Shown here piece by piece: positions 56,003-64,000 of a stretch of 64,000 bases of DNA. The stretch is from NCBI GenBank assembly GCA_027485165.1, contig JAIXRN010000059.1, forward strand, positions 43,599-107,598. Direction: 5' to 3'. The notes below the pieces were generated by a model. The model worked only from the letters and a program-made list of their open reading frames with translations, was not told the origin of the DNA and ran no database searches. Numbering within the stretch: position 1 is the first letter of the stretch; each line of letters begins with the position of its first letter. Made by a program: the position numbers and the translations under genes. This stretch comes from Rubrivivax sp. GTDB lineage: Bacteria; Pseudomonadota; Gammaproteobacteria; Burkholderiales; Burkholderiaceae_C.

Positions 56003-57061
56003 ATGAACGAAGACCTGGCACACCTGATTTCCGCAGCAGAACGCGAGTTCGCAGCGGCACCCACGCCCGCCGAACTGGAGAACGCCAAGGCCCGCTTCCT
56101 GGGCAAGGCCGGCCGCGTGACCGAACTGCTGAAGGCGCTGGGGTCCTTGCCCATCGAAGAAAAGAAGACCCGTGGCGCCGAGATCAACCAGGCCAAGCTG
56201 AGCATCGAAGCTGCTCTGAATGCGCGCCGTGACGCGCTGGCCGAAGCCGACCTGCAGCGGCAACTGCAGGCCGAGGCGCTGGACGTGACCCTGCCCGGCC
56301 GCCAGCGCGGCGGTGGCAGCCTGCACCCAGTCAGCCGCACCATCGAACGCATCGAGGCCATCTTCGGCAGCATGGGCTTCGACGTGGCCGAGGGCCCGGA
56401 AATCGAAACCGACTGGATGAGCTTCACAGCGCTGAACAACCCGGAAAACCACCCTGCGCGTTCGATGCAGGACACCTTCTACGTCGACATGAAGGACGAG
56501 CAGGGCCGCTGGCTGAACCTGCGCCCGCACACCAGCCCGATGCAGGTGCGCTACGCGCGCATGCACGCTGCGCGCCATGCCCAGGCCGTGGCGGCTGGCC
56601 TGCCCATGCCCGAAGTGCGCGTCATCGCCCCGGGACGGGTCTACCGCGTCGACAGCGACGCGACGCATTCGCCGATGTTCCATCAGATCGAAGGCCTGTG
56701 GCTGGGCGAAAACATCAGCTTCAAGGACCTGAAGGTGGTGTTCGCGTCGCTGGTGAGGGAATTCTTCGAGACCGAGGATTTCGACGTCCGATTCCGCCCC
56801 AGCTTCTTCCCCTTCACCGAGCCCAGCGCGGAGATCGACATCCGCTTCGGCAGCGGCCCGCTGGCGGGCAAATGGCTGGAAGTGGCAGGCAGCGGCCAGG
56901 TGCACCCGACGGTGGTGCGCAACTTCGGCCTGGACCCTGAACAGCTGATCGGCTTTGCCTTCGGTATCGGGGCAGACCGATTTGCCATGTTGCGCTACGG
57001 CATCGACGACCTGCGGCTGATGTTCGACGGCGACCTGCGCTTCCTGGCGCAGTTCGCATAG
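56003..57061 (+). CDS. pheS: Phenylalanyl-tRNA synthetase alpha subunit
   Basis: 352 residues. N-terminal coiled-coil ([16 protein letters not shown] is split here as [15 protein letters not shown]), then the class II core: [54 protein letters not shown] split as [16 protein letters not shown], and the end [17 protein letters not shown]. It is part of the (alpha-beta)2 enzyme. pheT follows after 108 bases. Confidence 0.98.
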   Translation: MNEDLAHLISAAEREFAAAPTPAELENAKARFLGKAGRVTELLKALGSLPIEEKKTRGAEINQAKLSIEAALNARRDALAEADLQRQLQAEALDVTLPGRQRGGGSLHPVSRTIERIEAIFGSMGFDVAEGPEIETDWMSFTALNNPENHPARSMQDTFYVDMKDEQGRWLNLRPHTSPMQVRYARMHAARHAQAVAAGLPMPEVRVIAPGRVYRVDSDATHSPMFHQIEGLWLGENISFKDLKVVFASLVREFFETEDFDVRFRPSFFPFTEPSAEIDIRFGSGPLAGKWLEVAGSGQVHPTVVRNFGLDPEQLIGFAFGIGADRFAMLRYGIDDLRLMFDGDLRFLAQFA

Positions 57062-57169
57062 CCGCCGCCCCATCTCGTTTGCCACCCCCCACCAGGGGCA
57101 CGCGCTGCGGCCTGGCAAAGCCAGTTCTGCGCGAGGCCTTGACCAAAGCCCACTGCTTCGAGTCCCAAC

Positions 57170-59593
57170 ATGCAATTCCCCGAGTCCTGGTTGCGCGAGT
57201 TCTGCAACCCCCCGTTGGACACCCAGGAACTGGCCGACCTGCTGACCATGTCCGGGATGGAGGTGGAAGGCCTGCGCCCGGTGGCCCCGCCCTTCACGGG
57301 CGTGGTGGCGGCCGAGATCATCAGCGCCGACCAGCACCCGCAGGCCGACCGCCTACGGGTGTGCATGGTCCATGCCGGCCCGTTTTCGCCGGACGGACCG
57401 CTGCAAATCGTCTGCGGCGCGCCCAATGCGCGCGCAGGCATTCGCGTGCCGCTGGCCACCGTAGGGGCCGAACTGCCACCCGGTGCCGATGGCAAGCCGT
57501 TCAAGATCGGCTTGAGCAAGCTGCGTGGCGTTCAGAGCCAGGGCATGCTGTGCTCGGCCAAGGAACTGCACATTGCCGACGACCACGGCGGCCTGCTGGA
57601 ACTGCCAGCCGACGCGCCGCTGGGCGTGGACCTGCGGGAATGGCTGGCGCTGGACGACACGCTGTTCACGCTGAAGCTGACCCCCAACCTGGCCCACGGC
57701 CTGAGCGTACTGGGCGTGGCGCGGGAAGTGTCAGCGCTGACTGGCGCGCCGCTGATCCTGCCGGCCGTCCTGCCCGTACCGCCAGCGCACGCGCAGCAGC
57801 TGCCGGTGGACGTGCAGGCTGCCGACCTGTGCGGACGCTTCAGCGGCCGCATCGTGCGCGGCGTCAACCCGCAAGCTCGTACACCTGCCTGGATGGTGGA
57901 GCGCCTGGCCCGCTGCGGACAGCGCAGCGTCAGCGCGTTGGTCGACATCTCGAACTACGTGATGTTCGAGTACGGCCAGCCCACGCACATTTTCGACCTG
58001 GACAAGATTCATGAACAGCTGGTGGTGCGCTGGGCCCGCCCCGGCGAAACCCTGAAGCTGCTGAATGGCCAGACCGTTGAGCTGGACGCGCAGGTGGGCG
58101 TGATCGCCGATGCGAAGCAGGTCGAGTCGCTGGCCGGGATCATGGGCGGCCACGCCACCGCCGTGGGCGATGGCACCACTCAGGTCTACGTCGAAGCGGC
58201 CTTCTGGTGGCCCGAATCCGTACAGGGCCGGTCGCGCCGCTACAACTTCAGCACCGACGCCGGCCATCGCTTCGAACGGGGGGTCGATCCTTCGCGCACC
58301 GTGGAGGTGATCGAACGCATCACCGCACTGATCCAGCAGGTTTGTGGTGGCGAAGCCGGGCCCGTGCACGACCAGACGCTGGCGCTGCCCGAAGCCAAGC
58401 CGGTGACGCTGCGCGTGACCCGCGCCGCCCGCGTGATCGGCATGCCGGTGACCCAGGCCCAGTGCGCAGATGTTTTCACGCGGCTGCGCTTGCCCTTCAC
58501 CGAAGGGCAGGGCAGCCTGACGGTGACGCCGCCACCCTGGCGCTTCGACATCCGCATCGAGGAAGACCTGATCGAGGAAGTGATCCGCGTCATCGGCTAC
58601 CAGCAACTGCCCACTACCGCGACCGTGGCACCTGTGACGCCGCGTGTGCGTCGGGAAGGTCAGCGGCCGCTGCAGCAGTTGCGCCGCCAGATGGCTGCGT
58701 TGGGCTACGCGGAGACGATCAGTTTCAGCTTTGTCGAAGCGCGCTGGGAATCAGAACTGGCGGGCAACGACGACCCGATACGGGTACTGAACCCCATCGC
58801 TGCGCCCTTGGCCGTGATGCGATCCAGCCTGATCGGCAGCTTGGTGCAGGTGCTTCGCCACAACCTGGCAAGGCGAGCCGAGCGTGTGCGGGTCTTCGAG
58901 TCTGGCCGCGTCTATCTGCGCCAGCCGCAGGCGGCGGCCAGCGAGTTGAGCGTGGCAGGCCTTCATCAGCCTCAGCGGCTGGCGGGGCTGATCCATGGAC
59001 CCGCCCACCCGACGCAATGGGGCGAACGCGAGCGCGCGGCCGACTTCTTCGACATCAAGGGCGACGTACAGGCCCTGCTGTTGCCGCTGCAGCCTGTGTT
59101 CGAGCCTGCCAGCCACCCGGCGATGCACCCCGGGCGCTGCGCACGCGTGCTGTTGGATGGCCGGGCGGTGGGCCATGTGGGTGAACTGCACCCACGCTGG
59201 CGCCAAGCTTACGATCTGCCCGCGGCGCCGCTGCTGTTCGAGCTGGACCTGGCGGTCATTTCCAGCGTGCCTGTGCCCACTGCGGCGCCCGTGCCACGTC
59301 AGCAAGCGGTATCCCGGGACCTGGCCCTGGTGCTGCAGGACAGCGTCACGCACGACGCGCTGATGGCCAGCCTCTGTGATGACCCGACGGGCCTGGTACA
59401 GCGCGCGTTGCTGTTCGACGTCTACAAGCCAGCGCAGCCTGTGGCGGGCCTGGCGCCTGGCGAGCGCAGCCTGGCCGTACGCCTGGAACTGCTTGACCGC
59501 GAAGAGACACTGACCGATCAACGCATTGATGCAGCCGTGGCAGCCGCGGTTGCCCGCGTGCAATCCGCCCTGGGCGGGCGGCTGCGGACCTGA
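57170..59593 (+). CDS. pheT: Phenylalanyl-tRNA synthetase beta subunit
   Basis: 807 residues. tRNA-binding EMAP-like domain at the front (ADQHPQADRLRVCMV, IVCGAPNARAG), B3/B4 editing region, B5 domain with FDIRIEEDLIEEVIRVIGY read as RIEEDLIEEVIRVIGY, and a ferredoxin-fold anticodon-binding end (AVSRDLALVLQD to RLELLDREETLTDQRI). The length agrees with the family. It starts 108 bases after pheS; ihfA begins 30 bases after its stop. Confidence 0.98.
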   Translation: MQFPESWLREFCNPPLDTQELADLLTMSGMEVEGLRPVAPPFTGVVAAEIISADQHPQADRLRVCMVHAGPFSPDGPLQIVCGAPNARAGIRVPLATVGAELPPGADGKPFKIGLSKLRGVQSQGMLCSAKELHIADDHGGLLELPADAPLGVDLREWLALDDTLFTLKLTPNLAHGLSVLGVAREVSALTGAPLILPAVLPVPPAHAQQLPVDVQAADLCGRFSGRIVRGVNPQARTPAWMVERLARCGQRSVSALVDISNYVMFEYGQPTHIFDLDKIHEQLVVRWARPGETLKLLNGQTVELDAQVGVIADAKQVESLAGIMGGHATAVGDGTTQVYVEAAFWWPESVQGRSRRYNFSTDAGHRFERGVDPSRTVEVIERITALIQQVCGGEAGPVHDQTLALPEAKPVTLRVTRAARVIGMPVTQAQCADVFTRLRLPFTEGQGSLTVTPPPWRFDIRIEEDLIEEVIRVIGYQQLPTTATVAPVTPRVRREGQRPLQQLRRQMAALGYAETISFSFVEARWESELAGNDDPIRVLNPIAAPLAVMRSSLIGSLVQVLRHNLARRAERVRVFESGRVYLRQPQAAASELSVAGLHQPQRLAGLIHGPAHPTQWGERERAADFFDIKGDVQALLLPLQPVFEPASHPAMHPGRCARVLLDGRAVGHVGELHPRWRQAYDLPAAPLLFELDLAVISSVPVPTAAPVPRQQAVSRDLALVLQDSVTHDALMASLCDDPTGLVQRALLFDVYKPAQPVAGLAPGERSLAVRLELLDREETLTDQRIDAAVAAAVARVQSALGGRLRT

Positions 59594-59623
59594 GACCATT
59601 CCTCGCTTCACCGACCCCCAGCC

Positions 59624-59986
59624 ATGGACGACGCCCCCAGCAGCATCGACCGCGTGATCCTGCCCACGCTGGAGACGCCCACCTTGACCAAGGCCGAACT
59701 GGCCGAACTTCTGTTCGACCGCATTGGGCTGAACAAGCGCGAAAGCAAGGACATGGTGGAAGCTTTCTTCGAGATCGTGCACGGCACACTCGTCGAAGGT
59801 CGCGACGTGAAGCTTTCCGGCTTCGGCAACTTCAACATCCGGCGCAAGGCTTCCCGCCCTGGGCGCAACCCGCGCACTGGCGAGTCGATTCCCATCAAGG
59901 CCCGCGATGTGGTGACCTTTCACGCCAGCCACAAGCTGAAGGATGTGGTTCAAGGCGATGCACCAGCCGCGGAAGACCAGGATTAG
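59624..59986 (+). CDS. ihfA: Integration host factor alpha subunit
   Basis: 120 residues. HU/IHF fold: [20 protein letters not shown], then [26 protein letters not shown] with the DNA-intercalating Pro region, [18 protein letters not shown]-terminal 20 residues are longer than E. coli IhfA, a normal feature in this group. It bends DNA with IhfB. Placement after pheT is conserved in proteobacteria. Confidence 0.97.
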   Translation: MDDAPSSIDRVILPTLETPTLTKAELAELLFDRIGLNKRESKDMVEAFFEIVHGTLVEGRDVKLSGFGNFNIRRKASRPGRNPRTGESIPIKARDVVTFHASHKLKDVVQGDAPAAEDQD

Positions 59987-60020
59987 GTCGATGGCAGCCC
60001 TGGCCACAATCTAGAAGCAG

Positions 60021-60479
60021 ATGGACAAGACGGCCAGCCCTGCCCGTATTGGCGGACATCCCGTAACGCCGTCGGCCGCCTTGCCGGCGATACCTGCCAA
60101 GCGCTACTTCACCATCGGTGAAGTGAGCGAACTGTGTGGCGTGAAGCCCTACGTCCTTCGTTACTGGGAGCAAGAGTTCACCCAGCTCAAGCCGATGAAG
60201 CGGCGTGGCAACCGGCGTTACTACCAGCACCACGAGGTGCTGCTGATTCGCCGCATTCGCGACCTGCTGTACGACCAGGGTTTTACGATCAGCGGCGCAC
60301 GGAACCGCTTGGGTGATGCCCCGGTCCTGGTGATGGGAGAAGCCCCGGCACCGGCTCAATTGCTCGATGCTCCAGAGGCAGTAGCGGACGAGGTCACGCT
60401 GCTAGATGGGCTATCGGCCCTGGAGCCTGGGCAGCTGAGAGCCGAGCTGTTGTCGATACGCGACCTTCTGACGGTATAA
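60021..60479 (+). CDS. MerR-family transcriptional regulator
   Basis: 152 residues. MerR helix-turn-helix: [25 protein letters not shown] followed by [13 protein letters not shown] and [16 protein letters not shown]. No metal-binding Cys motif is present at the C-terminus. This gene commonly follows ihfA and precedes tRNA-Pro in gamma- and betaproteobacteria; its target is not known. Confidence 0.93.
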   Translation: MDKTASPARIGGHPVTPSAALPAIPAKRYFTIGEVSELCGVKPYVLRYWEQEFTQLKPMKRRGNRRYYQHHEVLLIRRIRDLLYDQGFTISGARNRLGDAPVLVMGEAPAPAQLLDAPEAVADEVTLLDGLSALEPGQLRAELLSIRDLLTV

Positions 60480-60517
60480 AGGGGGCCGCTGGCGCCCAGG
60501 AGATGCTCACAGCGTCG

Positions 60518-60523
60518 TATACT
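60518..60523 (+). promoter_or_regulatory. -10-like TATACT before tRNA-Pro
   Basis: TATACT lies 12 bases before the mature tRNA 5' end, as expected for a tRNA promoter. No strong -35 is seen at 16-18 bases further upstream. Confidence 0.45.
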
Positions 60524-60535
60524 GTGTGGCTGAGT

Positions 60536-60612
60536 CGGGGTGTAGCGCAGCCTGGTAGCGCACTTGCATGGGGTGCAAGGGGTCGCGAGTTCGAATCCCG
60601 CCACCCCGACCA
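60536..60612 (+). tRNA. tRNA-Pro (GGG)
   Basis: Acceptor arms CGGGGTG and CACCCCG pair over 7 bases; the D-arm is GCGC/GCGC; the anticodon stem CTTGC/GCAAG closes loop ATGGGGT, so the anticodon is GGG. The T-loop is TTCGAAT. CCA is encoded. One A-C mismatch is seen in the T-stem (GCGAG/CCCGC). A terminator follows. Confidence 0.97.
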
Positions 60613-60621
60613 TTACGAATC

Positions 60622-60663
60622 AACGGGTTAGCTTCCGGAAGGGGCTAACCCGTTTGGCTTTTT
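60622..60663 (+). terminator. Terminator after tRNA-Pro
   Basis: AACGGGTTAGC and GCTAACCCGTT pair perfectly over 11 bases around TTCCGGAAGGG, followed after a few bases by TTTTT. Confidence 0.85.
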
Positions 60664-60680
60664 GGGGCTCGGTGTCAAGC

Positions 60681-60724
60681 GACATCCAGAACTGACCCCC
60701 TGACGACATCGAGAACTGACCCCC
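60681..60724. repeat. IS21 left-end tandem 20-mers
   Basis: Two copies of GACATCnAGAACTGACCCCC (60681-60700 and 60705-60724), 24 bases apart; transposase binding repeats. Confidence 0.85.
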
Positions 60725-60733
60725 GGTTGATGA

Positions 60734-61549
60734 TCAGTTCGTTGTCGTTTCGGGTTTCGCGCTGGCCTGGCTAGCCAGGCCAGCGCGGCGCTTCGTTCTG
60801 AGCCGGTAGCTGTCGCCGCGAATCGTCACGACGTGGCTGTGATGCAGCATCCGGTCCAGGATCGCGGTGGCCACCACCGCGTCGCCGAACACGCCGCCCC
60901 ACTCAGCCACCGAGCGGTTGCTCGTGACCAGCATCGAACCCCGCTCGTAGCGCCGGCTCACCAGCTGGAAGAACAGGTGCGCAGCGTTGGCCTCGAACGG
61001 CAGGTAACCCAGCTCGTCCACGATCAGCAGCTTGGGCTTGGTGAAGTGCAGCAGCTTGTCCTCGAGCCTGCCTTCGGCATGCGCCCGGGCCAGTTGCGTC
61101 ACCAGGCTGGTGGCCGGTACGAACAGCGTGCTGTAGCCGCGCACGATGGCCTCTCTGCCCAGCGCCACCGCCAGGTGCGTCTTGCCCACCCCTGGGGGGC
61201 CCAACAGCAGCACGCTGTCGCCGTTGGCCACCCAGCGCGAGGTGGCCAGCTCGCGGATCTGCTTGGGGTCCACCGACGGCTGCGCGTCGTATTCGAAGCC
61301 CTCCAGCGTCCTGACGTACGGGAACTTGGCGATCGACATGCCCATCTGGATGCGCCGCTCGTCCTTGCGCGCGACCTCGGCCGTGCACAGCATCGTCAGC
61401 GCTTCTCGCAGGTTCAGTTCGGCGCGGCCGGCCTGGTCCAGCAGCGTGTCGAGCTGGTCGCGGATGGCCGTGAGCTTCAGTCGGGTGAGCATCGGCTCCA
61501 GGGTGTCCAGATCCTCGACCAGCTTGGTCTTCTTGCTCGCGGCCATCAC
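60734..61549 (-). CDS. istB: IS21 helper ATPase IstB
   Basis: 271 residues; GTG-ATG start overlapping the istA stop. Walker A GPPGVGKTHLA, Walker B LLIVDELGYLP, and the IstB start TLEPMLTRLKLTAIRDQL. It is an AAA+ ATPase that helps IstA choose targets. The frame is intact, so the element may still be active. Confidence 0.96.
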   Translation of the reverse strand: MMAASKKTKLVEDLDTLEPMLTRLKLTAIRDQLDTLLDQAGRAELNLREALTMLCTAEVARKDERRIQMGMSIAKFPYVRTLEGFEYDAQPSVDPKQIRELATSRWVANGDSVLLLGPPGVGKTHLAVALGREAIVRGYSTLFVPATSLVTQLARAHAEGRLEDKLLHFTKPKLLIVDELGYLPFEANAAHLFFQLVSRRYERGSMLVTSNRSVAEWGGVFGDAVVATAILDRMLHHSHVVTIRGDSYRLRTKRRAGLASQASAKPETTTN

Positions 61550-62847
61550 CAGGCCCCTCCCAGTGCTTGCTCGTACTGCTCCAGCGGGCGCAGCAGCTCA
61601 GCCGGGATCGACGGGGGTGAGGACGGCATCCTGGGTAGCCAGCTGATGCCCACCGTGTTCGCCCCGACGATGCCGGCCAGGTGACGCCGGTCGATCACGG
61701 TCATCCGCCGCAGCGGGCTCTGCGCGTGGCAGGCCACTTCCTGGCCCGCGTACAGAACGCGCACCTGGCGCTCGGCCACGACGGCGGTGACGCTCTCGCC
61801 GATGAGCTTCCACGGCACGCTGTAGCGGTTGGTGTCCAGCTCGATGCAGGCGTCGGTGTGCACACGCCGGGTGAGTTCGCGCACCTGCAGGAACGGCGCC
61901 TTGGCCGGCAACGGCTTGAGGGCAGCCGCCTCGCGCTCGAAGCGTACGACGGGTGGCTCGCCTGTGGTGCCATGCATCCGGGTGTCGGCGGTCTCTCGCA
62001 TCCAGCGGGCAATGTGGGCGTGCAGCGCGTCCATGCTGTGGAAGTCGTGGCCAGCGATGGCGTTGCGCTTGACGTAGCCCACGCCCCGTTCGTCCTTGCC
62101 CTTGGTGCGCGCCCGGTAGGGTGCGCAAGCCCGGGGTGTCACGCCCCAGTAGCGGCAGAAGGCGTGGAAGCGGTCGTTGAACTTGACCTCCCGTGTCTGC
62201 ACGTTGTGCTCGGTGACGAGCGCGCGGGCGTTGTCCAGCAACACCTCCTGAGGCACGCCCCCGAAGTGCCTGAACGCGCCTTCCAGGCCCTGCAGCCAGG
62301 CCGACTGGCGCTCGTGCAGGAACACGGCCACGTAGCAGCGCCGGCTGTAGCCCAGCGTGGCCACGAACAGGTGGATGCGTTGCATCTCCCCGCCCACGGC
62401 CACGGCGGTGCTGCCGAAGTCGATCTGCAGCTGCTGGCCCGGCGGCGTCTCGTAGCGCACCGTGGCCACCGCCTCGGCACGAGGCTCACGCCGCAGCGGC
62501 TTGACCGCGCGCTGCACCGTGCGCAGGCTGACATCGATCCCAAGTTCGCGGGCCAGGTCCTGACGCACCACGTCGGCGTTGCCTCGGTGCCGGCGCAATC
62601 GCTCAGCAAGCCACTCGCCGTGGGGTTCCAGCGCGCCAACACGGGCAACAACGTCCATCGGCTTCCAGCCGCCTTGCCGCAGGTACTCGCGTACCGTGTT
62701 GCGGCTGCAGCCCAGCTCGCGGCTGATGCGCTTGGTTCCCCAACCCAGCGCCTGCAGCGCCAACATCCTCTGCACCACCTGCGGCGCCAACATCGTCTCG
62801 CTCCCACGGTCTGCTGCGACCTGCGGAGCTTGGAACACCTCTTCCAT
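61546..62847 (-). CDS. istA: IS21 transposase IstA
   Basis: 433 residues. N-terminal HTH (VVQRMLALQALGWGTKRISR, SRNTVREYL), then the DDE core: LQIDFGSTAV with the first Asp, EVLLDNARALV with the second, and the following ERGVGYVKRNAI segment holding the Glu. An ATG at 62793 (MLAPQVVQRM) is an alternative start. No breaks are seen. Confidence 0.95.
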   Translation of the reverse strand: MEEVFQAPQVAADRGSETMLAPQVVQRMLALQALGWGTKRISRELGCSRNTVREYLRQGGWKPMDVVARVGALEPHGEWLAERLRRHRGNADVVRQDLARELGIDVSLRTVQRAVKPLRREPRAEAVATVRYETPPGQQLQIDFGSTAVAVGGEMQRIHLFVATLGYSRRCYVAVFLHERQSAWLQGLEGAFRHFGGVPQEVLLDNARALVTEHNVQTREVKFNDRFHAFCRYWGVTPRACAPYRARTKGKDERGVGYVKRNAIAGHDFHSMDALHAHIARWMRETADTRMHGTTGEPPVVRFEREAAALKPLPAKAPFLQVRELTRRVHTDACIELDTNRYSVPWKLIGESVTAVVAERQVRVLYAGQEVACHAQSPLRRMTVIDRRHLAGIVGANTVGISWLPRMPSSPPSIPAELLRPLEQYEQALGGAW

Positions 62848-62868
62848 CGGACCGCCTTCGTCCTCGAA

Positions 62869-62910
62869 GGGGGTCAGTTCTCAATGTCGCCAGGGGGTCA
62901 GTTTGAAGTC
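62869..62910. repeat. IS21 right-end tandem repeats (inverted to left end)
   Basis: Reverse complement reads GACATTGAGAACTGACCCCC (62869-62888) and a degenerate GACTTCAAACTGACCCCC (62893-62910), 24 bases apart, matching the left repeats. Confidence 0.85.
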
Positions 62911-62937
62911 CAGGATCTTGAGTTCGAGCGCATCCAT
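62881..62937 (-). pseudogene. 5' stub of a cassette ORF cut by IS21
   Basis: An ATG 16 bases beyond the attC R' core opens MDALELKILD and then runs into the IS21 right end, stopping after 18 codons. Probably the start of the next cassette's gene. Short, so uncertain. Confidence 0.35.
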
Positions 62938-62952
62938 CGGTGCTGTTTGTGA

Positions 62953-63082
62953 GGCTTAACGTTCGAGCTAAGCTGCGCGCGAAGGCATGTGTTGCAAGCC
63001 CGGTGTGTGACAATGGTGGGACTGGAGCACACCGGGCTTGCAACGCATGCCGTAGCGTGTCAGCTTGAGCGAGAGGTTAGCC
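62953..63082 (-). other. Integron-type attC recombination site
   Basis: Read on the minus strand it opens with GGCTAAC, then CGCTCAAGCTG (L''-like), and closes with GCTTAGCTCGAAC and GTTAAGC, which fits the R' consensus GTTRRRY. In between are two arms, each with a 16-base identical core (TTGCAAGCCCGGTGTG and complement), around a 20-base loop. Total 130 bases. vapC stops 1 base before it, as in a gene cassette. Confidence 0.8.
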
Positions 63083-63083
63083 A

Positions 63084-63491
63084 TCACTGCGAAGACCAGA
63101 GCCTGAACTTGACGTGCTTTGACGCAGCGCGAAAGTCATTGTCTGCACTGAGCAGCACAAGATCGTACTTAACGCAAAGCTGAATCAGGATTGCGTCAAT
63201 GGTTCCGATCTGGACACCACCTCTCCGGCATGAGTTCCGAATCTCGGCCGCTTCGATATGATCTTCACGACCTGGCTGAAGGAAGGCAAGTGCAGAGAAT
63301 CGGTCAACGAGTTGACTCTTTGCTTTGGGGCAGGCAAATCCTTGAAGCAACTCTTGCAATTCCAGTCCTGTCGTAAAGACTTGATCTGCGCCCTCAAGAG
63401 CATGTTGAAGAGTTCTGACTTCGGCAAGGTCGGTCGCCGCATTGCGGCGAAATGCCAGAGACCAGACGCTGGTATCGACGAGTAGGCTCAC
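63084..63491 (-). CDS. vapC: VapC-like PIN-domain toxin
   Basis: 135 residues from a GTG that overlaps the vapB stop (GTGA). PIN acidic residues: LLVDTSVW (Asp), LELQELLQGF (Glu), GTIDAILIQL (Asp) and LSADNDF (Asp). Such toxins are RNases that cut tRNA or rRNA. The stop touches the attC. GC is lower than in the backbone, consistent with transfer. An upstream extension to 63536 would overlap vapB and is unlikely. Confidence 0.92.
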   Translation of the reverse strand: MSLLVDTSVWSLAFRRNAATDLAEVRTLQHALEGADQVFTTGLELQELLQGFACPKAKSQLVDRFSALAFLQPGREDHIEAAEIRNSCRRGGVQIGTIDAILIQLCVKYDLVLLSADNDFRAASKHVKFRLWSSQ

Positions 63492-63691
63492 GACTTGCGA
63501 GCGCGTTCCGCTTTGTAGTCGTACGATGAGTCCCAATCAAGTTTTCCGAACAGTTCAGCCACGCGTCGTTGTTCTCGGCGAGCGATGAACTCTTGGAGCG
63601 CCCTTGTGACGGCGGCTTTCTTGGTAGGCTCACCGCTTACGCGGAATGCGTGGTCGAGTAGTTCTTGATCGAGCGCGAGGTTTGTCGCCAT
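63488..63691 (-). CDS. vapB: VapB-like antitoxin
   Basis: 67 residues. N-terminus MATNLALDQELLDHAF, with TKKAAVTRALQEFIARRE, matches DUF2191/VapB antitoxins with a ribbon- or helix-type DNA-binding start; the C-terminus DWDSSYDYKAERARKS neutralises the PIN toxin. It overlaps vapC by 4 bases. An inverted repeat lies just before the start, likely its operator. Confidence 0.9.
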   Translation of the reverse strand: MATNLALDQELLDHAFRVSGEPTKKAAVTRALQEFIARREQRRVAELFGKLDWDSSYDYKAERARKS

Positions 63692-63692
63692 G

Positions 63693-63722
63693 TGTGTAGC
63701 TGCTGTCCGCAGAGTCTACACA
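63693..63722. promoter_or_regulatory. Inverted repeat before vapB (putative operator)
   Basis: TGTGTAG and CTACACA arms with inner CTGC/GCAG, directly upstream of the vapB ATG; likely bound by VapB/VapBC for autorepression. Confidence 0.6.
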
Positions 63723-63774
63723 ACCGCAGAGCGCTGAACATCCTCTGTTCGCCGGGGCCGGATTGTGGGCCGAT

Positions 63775-64000
63775 TCAAGCTTGAAGTGCAACGCCGGCGA
63801 TAGCGTCGATCTTGATCTGAGAGAAGACCTCCTGAGGCGTGGCGAACTTCAGTATCTTGCGAGGCATGTTATTCAGGACGTACTCGAGCTTGGCGAGGTC
63901 GGTGTCGGTGAAGGGTGAGAGGTCGATGCCTTTGGGCAAGTAACGGCGGATGATGCCGTTGGCGTTCTCGTTGGATCCGCGTTGCCAGGGTTTATAGGCG
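63775..64000 (-). CDS. IS30-family transposase, 3' part (continues outside window)
   Basis: The frame is open to the window edge and encodes the C-terminus of an IS30-type transposase: KPWQRGSNENANGIIRRYLP with the catalytic Glu in SNENANG, then LAKLEYVLNNMPRKILKFATP. It has no start within the window. The 83 bases to vapB hold the IS end and the vapBC promoter. The element borders the vapBC cassette on its outer side. Confidence 0.9.
   Translation of the reverse strand, partial: AYKPWQRGSNENANGIIRRYLPKGIDLSPFTDTDLAKLEYVLNNMPRKILKFATPQEVFSQIKIDAIAGVALQA

Larger units (their letters stand above)
60673..62912 (-). mobile_element. IS21-family insertion sequence
   Basis: A complete istAB pair is flanked by inverted multi-repeat ends (see repeat entries). 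Exact tips are uncertain: the left is drawn at TGTC 60673 and the right at CA 62912, and no target duplication is visible. The left end lies just beyond the tRNA-Pro terminator and the right end inside a truncated cassette ORF. Confidence 0.85.

Noticed and set aside
62953..63082. CRISPR or REP-type repeat
   Set aside because: Only one pair of inverted arms, no direct repeats or spacers; ends match attC cores better.

Overview
The window is about 64 kb of GC-rich chromosome from a betaproteobacterium, most likely order Burkholderiales. This rests on codon bias strongly favouring G/C in third position, the conserved block thrS-infC-rpmI-rplT-pheS-pheT-ihfA-merR-tRNA-Pro, a tripartite tricarboxylate transporter, many acyl-CoA and SDR enzymes, and a PEP-CTERM protein. 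The genus cannot be set from the sequence alone.

Layout. (1) 1-8.8 kb is a candidate conflict or stress island. A CHAT-protease/metallo-beta-lactamase fusion on the plus strand faces a five-gene minus-strand operon: trypsin-like membrane protease, MoxR AAA+ ATPase, DUF58, vWA membrane protein and DUF2235 alpha/beta hydrolase. (2) 8.9-14.9 kb is a polymorphic-toxin locus: a remnant gene, a truncated IS5-type transposase, an Imm27-like immunity gene, and one long rhs gene interrupted by a single in-frame TAG. (3) 15-29.6 kb is housekeeping and accessory metabolism: TatD, a deoxyinosine/uracil-type glycosylase, a spermidine-synthase-like protein, a GspE/PilB-type ATPase, TctBA, an MFS exporter, an SDR, an EamA permease, a quinone oxidoreductase, a parvulin-type PPIase, and an overlapping selO-msrB-bolA operon. 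(4) 29.6-46 kb is lipid and amino-acid catabolism: a complete livKHMGF-type ABC transporter, a fused enoyl-CoA hydratase/3-hydroxyacyl-CoA dehydrogenase behind a perfect palindrome, an HD protein, a thiolase, an acyl-CoA dehydrogenase, SDRs, a thioesterase, a CurA-like reductase, an ElaA-type GNAT and a GST. (5) 46-52.4 kb holds a PEP-CTERM protein, a DUF1223 protein, a flavoprotein, Tex and a patatin-like lipase. (6) 52.5-60.6 kb is the translation operon. It begins with a threonine-rich leader peptide and a terminator/antiterminator switch before thrS, and infC appears to start at a rare AUC codon. (7) 60.7-64 kb is mobile DNA: a complete IS21-family element, an integron-type attC site with a vapBC cassette on the minus strand, and the 3' end of an IS30-family transposase running off the window.

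How the parts fit. The acyl-CoA enzymes plus LivKHMGF suggest uptake and beta-oxidation-like degradation of branched-chain or fatty acyl substrates. The translation block is tuned by amino-acid-sensing RNA and by start-codon discrimination. The two ends of the window carry the accessory content. The least described candidates are the CHAT-MBL/vWA/MoxR/protease island, the thrS attenuator, and the attC-vapBC cassette lying beside tRNA-Pro.
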